The notes beneath the pieces were generated by a model. That model was given only the letters and a program-made list of their open reading frames with translations, was not told where the DNA came from and ran no database searches. DNA of 64,000 nt from Paramarasmius palmivorus (taxonomy: Eukaryota > Basidiomycota > Agaricomycetes > Agaricales > Marasmiaceae). A program made the position numbers and the translations under genes. Positions 59,824 to 64,000 of the stretch are shown here, one piece after another. The stretch spans positions 62,001 through 126,000 of the forward strand of contig JAYKXP010000031.1 in NCBI GenBank assembly GCA_037176845.1, written 5' to 3'. The first letter of the stretch is position 1, and the number at the start of each line of letters is the position of its first letter.

Positions 59824-61046
59824 ATGCGATGGTTGGCTGTATTATGGTGAGTGTCAGTGTTTCGTGTATGCGTTGAGATGTCGGCGTTCAACAATTCCTT
59901 CAGTATAGCTGCGGTACCGTCATGGAGTATCAACGTAACTATCGATAATGTCGATCCTACTACGGTTGAGCTGAAGAATGGGACCATTTGGCTTCATATT
60001 ACATGGCATGCGGATGCCGAAGGGGCTTTTCTATTTGTATTGAAGAACTCTGGTGTTGATGATTTGCCAGTCGCGTTCACGGAGCCTATTGATTCCAAAA
60101 GTAACGCGTTGAACTTCGAATTCGAGTCTGTATCCCCGGGGTATGTGTCCTTTACATGGAACGGTCCATTGCTCGTAATACTTGTTTAGGAACTACTCTT
60201 TGGTTGCGTGGGATGATCATGGGTGCGTTCTTTGGGCAGTTTATCACTCCTAGATCGTCATTATATCACTTGGGTAGCTCGAACAATGGCGTAGATCTCG
60301 ATGGACTCGATGGCCCACTTCAAATAAATGTTGTCGAAAATACGACGCCTACTTCGACGGAAACAACGTAAGTTAATCCAATTCTGTAATCACAGCCGCT
60401 CAAGGCCGATCCAACTTGAAGACTGATGATCCGAAAAATAGTTCCCCAAATCCAACGTAAATGAATCCCATTTCCTTAGTCAACATTACAAACGCTCAAA
60501 CTACACGCAGAACCAAATCCGACAATTAGATATCAGAACCAACGTAAATGAATTGCATTCCTTATATTGCAACCGCTAAAGCCACACAGATCCACATCCA
60601 ATAATCCAATATCTAACTCCCAAGAATCAACGTGAGTCAATCCCATTTCGTGAATCACAACCGCTAAATGCACACCCAGATCCAAACCCAACCGTTCACT
60701 CATCATCGGCGTCATTATTGGACCCGTCTGCTTCGTCGCATTAGTCCTCGTCGTGGGCGTATACTTCCTCCGAAAGCGACGTGCATCAAAGAACCGGACC
60801 GTTTTGCGTCCATTCGATGCGCAATGTGTTCCTACGCCCCATCGTAAAATTGAATTCACTGAGCCTCCAGAAAACACGAATGATAACAATCTCGCTGTTA
60901 CTGCCACCGGAGCAATTAGGTCCCCACCTCGAACACGAAGACACAATGACAGTGGGTGGAGACCAGGGCCGCCTTCCTCAGAGGTTGATAGTGGTAGCGG
61001 GAGTGCTGTGTTGGATATTCCACCAGAATACGAGCATGCATTGTAA
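59824..61046 (+). CDS. Single-pass membrane protein, tandem paralogue with broken stalk exons
   Basis: Exons 59824-59846, 59904-60140, 60190-60222, 60278-60367, 60590-60631 and 60680-61046 give 792 nt, 263 residues. All introns are phase 2, as in the gene at 57772. The apparent TGA after the eighth codon lies in the first intron (GTGAGT at 59847). The two first stalk mini-exons of the paralogue are unusable here: the first has lost its acceptor (deletion before GATCC near 60409) and the second (60511-60543) contains an in-frame TAG. Both must be skipped for a full protein. Membrane helix and tail (RRHNDSGWRPGPPSSE, LDIPPEYEHAL) are intact. Sequence from upstream (about 59490) to the end repeats 57440-59083. 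Confidence 0.77.
60368..60679 (+). repeat. Degenerate tandem exon-intron repeat
   Basis: Same unit as at 58313-58725: GTAAATGA or GTGAGTCA donors, CCGCTAA-like sequence, CACACAG or CACGCAG acceptors and ATCC or AACC exon starts. One unit has lost its acceptor and one exon has a stop. Confidence 0.72.
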
Positions 61047-61049
61047 GGG

Positions 61050-62650
61050 AATAAGGGGGTATGACGTGGGGTAAGGCCTCTGCGAGGCTTTAGGTTTGTA
61101 AGAGGCGGACATTAGCGGTGATGATATTGGTTACGTTTCGTTGTACACTTATCACTAATATATATCAAGTAGCATCGGAATAGTCTATGTTAGAACACGA
61201 GTCGGTGCTATATGTTCAACCATTGTGCTCTGCCAGAACGATAGCAAACAAAAGGTAAAAATATGCGGTGCGATGTGGAGGTCCATGGCTGGGAAACAAA
61301 CGAATCCAGGAATTACTTGAATGAACCAGTCGGTATCTCCCCTTCATAACGCGGCATGGATGATAACTTTGACCACAAGGATTCGTTGGGTCGAAAGCCT
61401 TCGTAGCCAGCCGATGGGTCCTGACGGCCGTCATATATTGGCACCGTAGATAAAGATGGTCAGCTTAAGATAACTTTCTACGGGAATGAAAAACGTAGTC
61501 TTGACGATAAAGTATATGGAGGTTGTCATGTTGGGGTTGTTCTTCGCTTTACCGAACAATCCAAAATCATCTGTTGTAACAATGTTAGTAAATGGGGTAC
61601 ACGAGGAAGGTTGAGCATTACCGTCTTTGGCCTCGGTAATACTTTATTTAAAGCGTCAAGGCGGAACCATAAATAGGACAACGGACGGGGCTGTCCCCCA
61701 TCATCATGCGGATGAAAGCCGAAGCGTACTCGAAACCTTGTGCAAGTAGTTTGACTTGTAGTTTCCGCGTCCTTTCGCCATTCTGGCCACTCCCTTGTGA
61801 CAGCTCAGAGTGAGTAACGATACTTGGTGTTACCGTCACAGCGGGTGTTTGGCGAGAGGAGCCTGTTGCATCGAGAGATCCACCTTGCACGAGATACAGA
61901 GAGGCCCGGGTGATATTCAAGTTGTATTCAAGTATTGTTTATATCCCTCGAATGACATGATGCGTGTTAATGCACTCCACCAGAATCTATCATCAGTGGC
62001 TATGAGAATAAAAGTGTCGATACACACGTTTGTTCCAGATCATCCACCACGTTGTAGTTATGGGCCGATAGTGAGAGTAACCGATTGCGAGCAAACAGAT
62101 TTCCGATGAAATGAAGCGATATGAGAGATCGAGGGGCGTTTGAATCGAAAAACAGCACGGGCAGCGGTACTGGAGATCGACACAAGATCGACACGGACAT
62201 GATCAAACGACGACTTGGGACAGACGCCCGAAAACGTGAGGAATGACGTGGCATGTTTACATAAGCATTTTTGTACATGTTAGGATTTTGGCCAGATATC
62301 GAGTTACACAAAAGAGCCAAACCTAAAGGCCTAAAGGTTCAACGTTCAGCAATCAGCGTCTTTGCTCTTTGACTCTCAACACGAAAACTTCTTCCTAGCA
62401 ATTTGTGCCTCACTATGCCTGCGAGATGTCCGCCGATCAGTCAGGCAACAACGAAGATACACTTCCCAATCAGCAGCCGACCTTTACACCCCAGCATCCA
62501 CATCAACCAGACCATCTGCACCCCATCCCGATCTTCATGCAATTCCCAGGAACCAGTGCAGCCGAACCTTAACCCTAGTCTGTTGGCATGGAGCCTTGTA
62601 ACGGAAGCTGTGACTGACGTGACCACTGTTACACGTTCTCTTTTCAACCA
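61050..62650. other. No supported gene
   Basis: A 90-codon minus-strand frame at 61648-61920 and a short plus-strand frame at 62403-62663 lack recognisable features. Sequence at 62555-62650 repeats 43270-43360. A weak tRNA-like scrap (CATGGCTGGGAAACAAACGA) lies near 61285. Confidence 0.4.
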
Positions 62651-63046
62651 ATGTCCGAATTGACAACTGCGCTTTGCCGTTCCCCACAACCATCGTTCCA
62701 CTCTTTCAACGCCAAATACGACAACTCTCGCCCAAGATGCCTCGACTCAAAACCGAAACGATGCTTCATGAGACGAAACTCGGAAGAGAAGAACCACGGC
62801 ACGCAACGAAACATGAAAAGGCAACCGGTCGATGTGTAGGAGAGAAGGAGAAGGTCTAGGTCGTTGGCGTTTGGAGATGAAACTAGGAGACGAGGAGAAC
62901 TTTAGACGAAACGATCGATAAAGCAGGCCTAGTCGTACGCTGGGGAATAACTCAACACGCACAACGAAACGATGAAACCATCGACACCCTAAATGAAACG
63001 CCACTCAAATCCAATCATACACGCTCTCAGTCTGGTCCTCTTGACC

Positions 63047-63056
63047 GTGGGGGTAT
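63047..63056 (+). promoter_or_regulatory. TATA box of the heptad gene at 63127
   Basis: GTATATAAAC about 75 bp before the ATG, identical to the element at 549-558. The equivalent site at the paralogue (near 55333) reads GTACATAAGC. Confidence 0.55.
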
Positions 63057-63126
63057 ATAAACCTCCCTCCGTCTATCTTCTACCTCACCAATTCGCTTTT
63101 CTCTCGAGTCTTCTCCACCTATTAAC

Positions 63127-63724
63127 ATGAAGGTGCTCCCTTACCCCTCCCTTCCCCACACACGCTAACAGCACCCCGCGTAGCTCATCACTCTCATAAG
63201 CCTCACCTTTTACGCACTCTCCGTATCAGGAGCTGCACTCAACACGAAGAGGTCGGATTCGGATGTCTACGGTGGAGATGACTCTACCTCGGTGCGTTAT
63301 CATTCATCTATTTCTTCCTTGAACGCCAGCTAATCGATCTGTTTACTGTTAGTGTGACCAATACGGTGAATGCGAAACCTACACCCCTCCTCCTACAAAC
63401 GACTGTGATCAATACGGCGGCTGTGACGCACCTTCCCCTGCCGACGACTGTGACCAGTACGGTGGATGCGACGCCCCTGCTCCTCCTCCTACAGAAAACT
63501 GCGACGAATACGGTTTCTGCACGCCTCCGGAGAAACGTTGTGAAGAATACGGCGGATGCGATAACGACACTCCTCCTCCGCCTACCTGCGAACAATACGG
63601 CGGCTGCGACACTCCTCCCCCTGCCGATGGCTGCGACCAATACGGCGGCTGCGACATCAACACCCCGCCCCCACCTCCTCCTTCCGAGTGCGATCAATAC
63701 GGCGGGTGTGAGGAGAGCTATTAG
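63127..63724 (+). CDS. Secreted repeat protein with eight CxxYGxC heptads
   Basis: Exons 63127-63132, 63184-63291 and 63353-63724, about 161 residues, with introns placed as in the gene at 55396. The signal peptide (LITLISLTFYALSVSGA) is followed by ALNTKR, a Kex2-type site, and SDSDVYGG. Eight heptads follow, most often CDQYGGC, with variants CDQYGEC, CDEYGFC and CEEYGGC. Spacers are rich in Pro, Thr and Asp. PPEKR again precedes a heptad. Compared with the 55396 paralogue one heptad is missing and the spacers are more Pro-rich, showing repeat gain and loss. Function unknown; see the entry at 55396. Confidence 0.8.
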
Positions 63725-63845
63725 TCTCCTTCTCGGGTTTTGTGGTTCCGTGCTCAATGGGCTTCCCAATCCTGTTCATGTTGTATTCTAATCTTAATTT
63801 CAATACCCTGATCGATGAATCCGCTGCGTGAACACTAAGACAGCA

Positions 63846-63941
63846 TCCCTGGTAGTATATCGGTTAGTACACGCGCCTGTCATAGGAGGTTTAAAAGTAA
63901 TAATTGCGCGCGAAAGCTGGGTTCGACTCCCAGCCAGGGAG
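63846..63941 (+). tRNA. tRNA-Asp (GTC) with intron
   Basis: Complete cloverleaf: TCCCTGG/CCAGGGA, loop CTGTCA, stem CGCGC/GCGCG, T arm GGGTTCGACTCCC. The intron of about 24 nt (from 63883) is nearly identical to that of the degenerate copy at 56166. The gene lies about 120 bp after the stop of the heptad gene. Confidence 0.88.
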
Positions 63942-64000
63942 CCTTGGTGCTACGGAATGTTGAACTTTTACTTTTTTGGGGTCTCTGTGTGATCGCAATA

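Noticed and set aside
59847..59850. Apparent premature stop in the second DSGW tandem gene
   Set aside because: The TGA is part of a GTGAGT donor. Splicing 59846 to 59904 keeps phase 2 and matches the paralogue.
63308..63769. A 153-codon minus-strand frame opposite the heptad gene
   Set aside because: It is antisense to a clearly supported secreted protein, and its repeats are the mirror of the heptads.
19065..63941. tRNA-derived SINE family
   Set aside because: Units end at the discriminator base with the 3' acceptor half kept. No shared tRNA-unrelated body, A-rich tail or target duplication was seen, and many copies lie inside collinear segmental duplications.

Overview
This window is nuclear DNA of a filamentous basidiomycete, most likely an Agaricomycete. 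The genes are split by many short (about 45-60 bp) GT-AG introns. The protein types fit: an ABCC transporter, a NACHT STAND protein, fungal GH76-like membrane proteins, and single-pass proteins ending in a DSGW...PPxY tail. I cannot name the genus from sequence alone.

Layout. 0.5-1.2 kb: a secreted proline-rich protein with C-x-Q-x-G-G-C heptads. 1.9-8.0 kb: a complete multi-exon ABCC (MRP/Ybt1-type) transporter. 8.4-10.1 kb: an unrecognised, perhaps decaying, minus-strand gene. 10.9-14.3 kb: a NACHT NTPase with a C2-like N-terminus, followed by a decayed duplicate of the ABC transporter 3' end. 14.8-16.1 kb: a trans-3-hydroxy-L-proline dehydratase of the proline racemase family. 16.5-17.9 kb: gene relics. 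18.9-54.9 kb: a repeat-built region made of tandem segmental copies. Each copy carries tRNA-Asp-derived sequences on both strands and a membrane-anchored GH76-like gene (26.4-28.6, 36.4-38.6 and 47.4-49.7 kb); the first two and a third partial copy also hold an eroded gene relic. 44.7-45.9 and 57.8-61.0 kb: single-pass membrane proteins sharing a C-terminal tail. 55.4-56.0 and 63.1-63.7 kb: two paralogous secreted proteins built from C-[DNE]-[QE]-Y-G-x-C heptads, each followed by a tRNA-Asp locus.

Three observations stand out. (1) About 40 tRNA-Asp(GTC)-like loci lie between 19 and 64 kb. About seven look intact, with intron sequences that mostly differ. Most of the rest keep the acceptor stem and the A and B boxes but have lost the anticodon arm. 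(2) A three-member family of secreted heptad-repeat peptides shares the same two phase-0 introns and carries Kex2-type KR sites. (3) A membrane protein gene at 57.8 kb has only phase-2 introns and contains a tandem array of in-frame mini-exons coding its extracellular stalk. Its neighbour at 59.8 kb carries the same array partly broken.

All splice models are my own reading of GT/AG sites and frame continuity. No transcript or database evidence was available.
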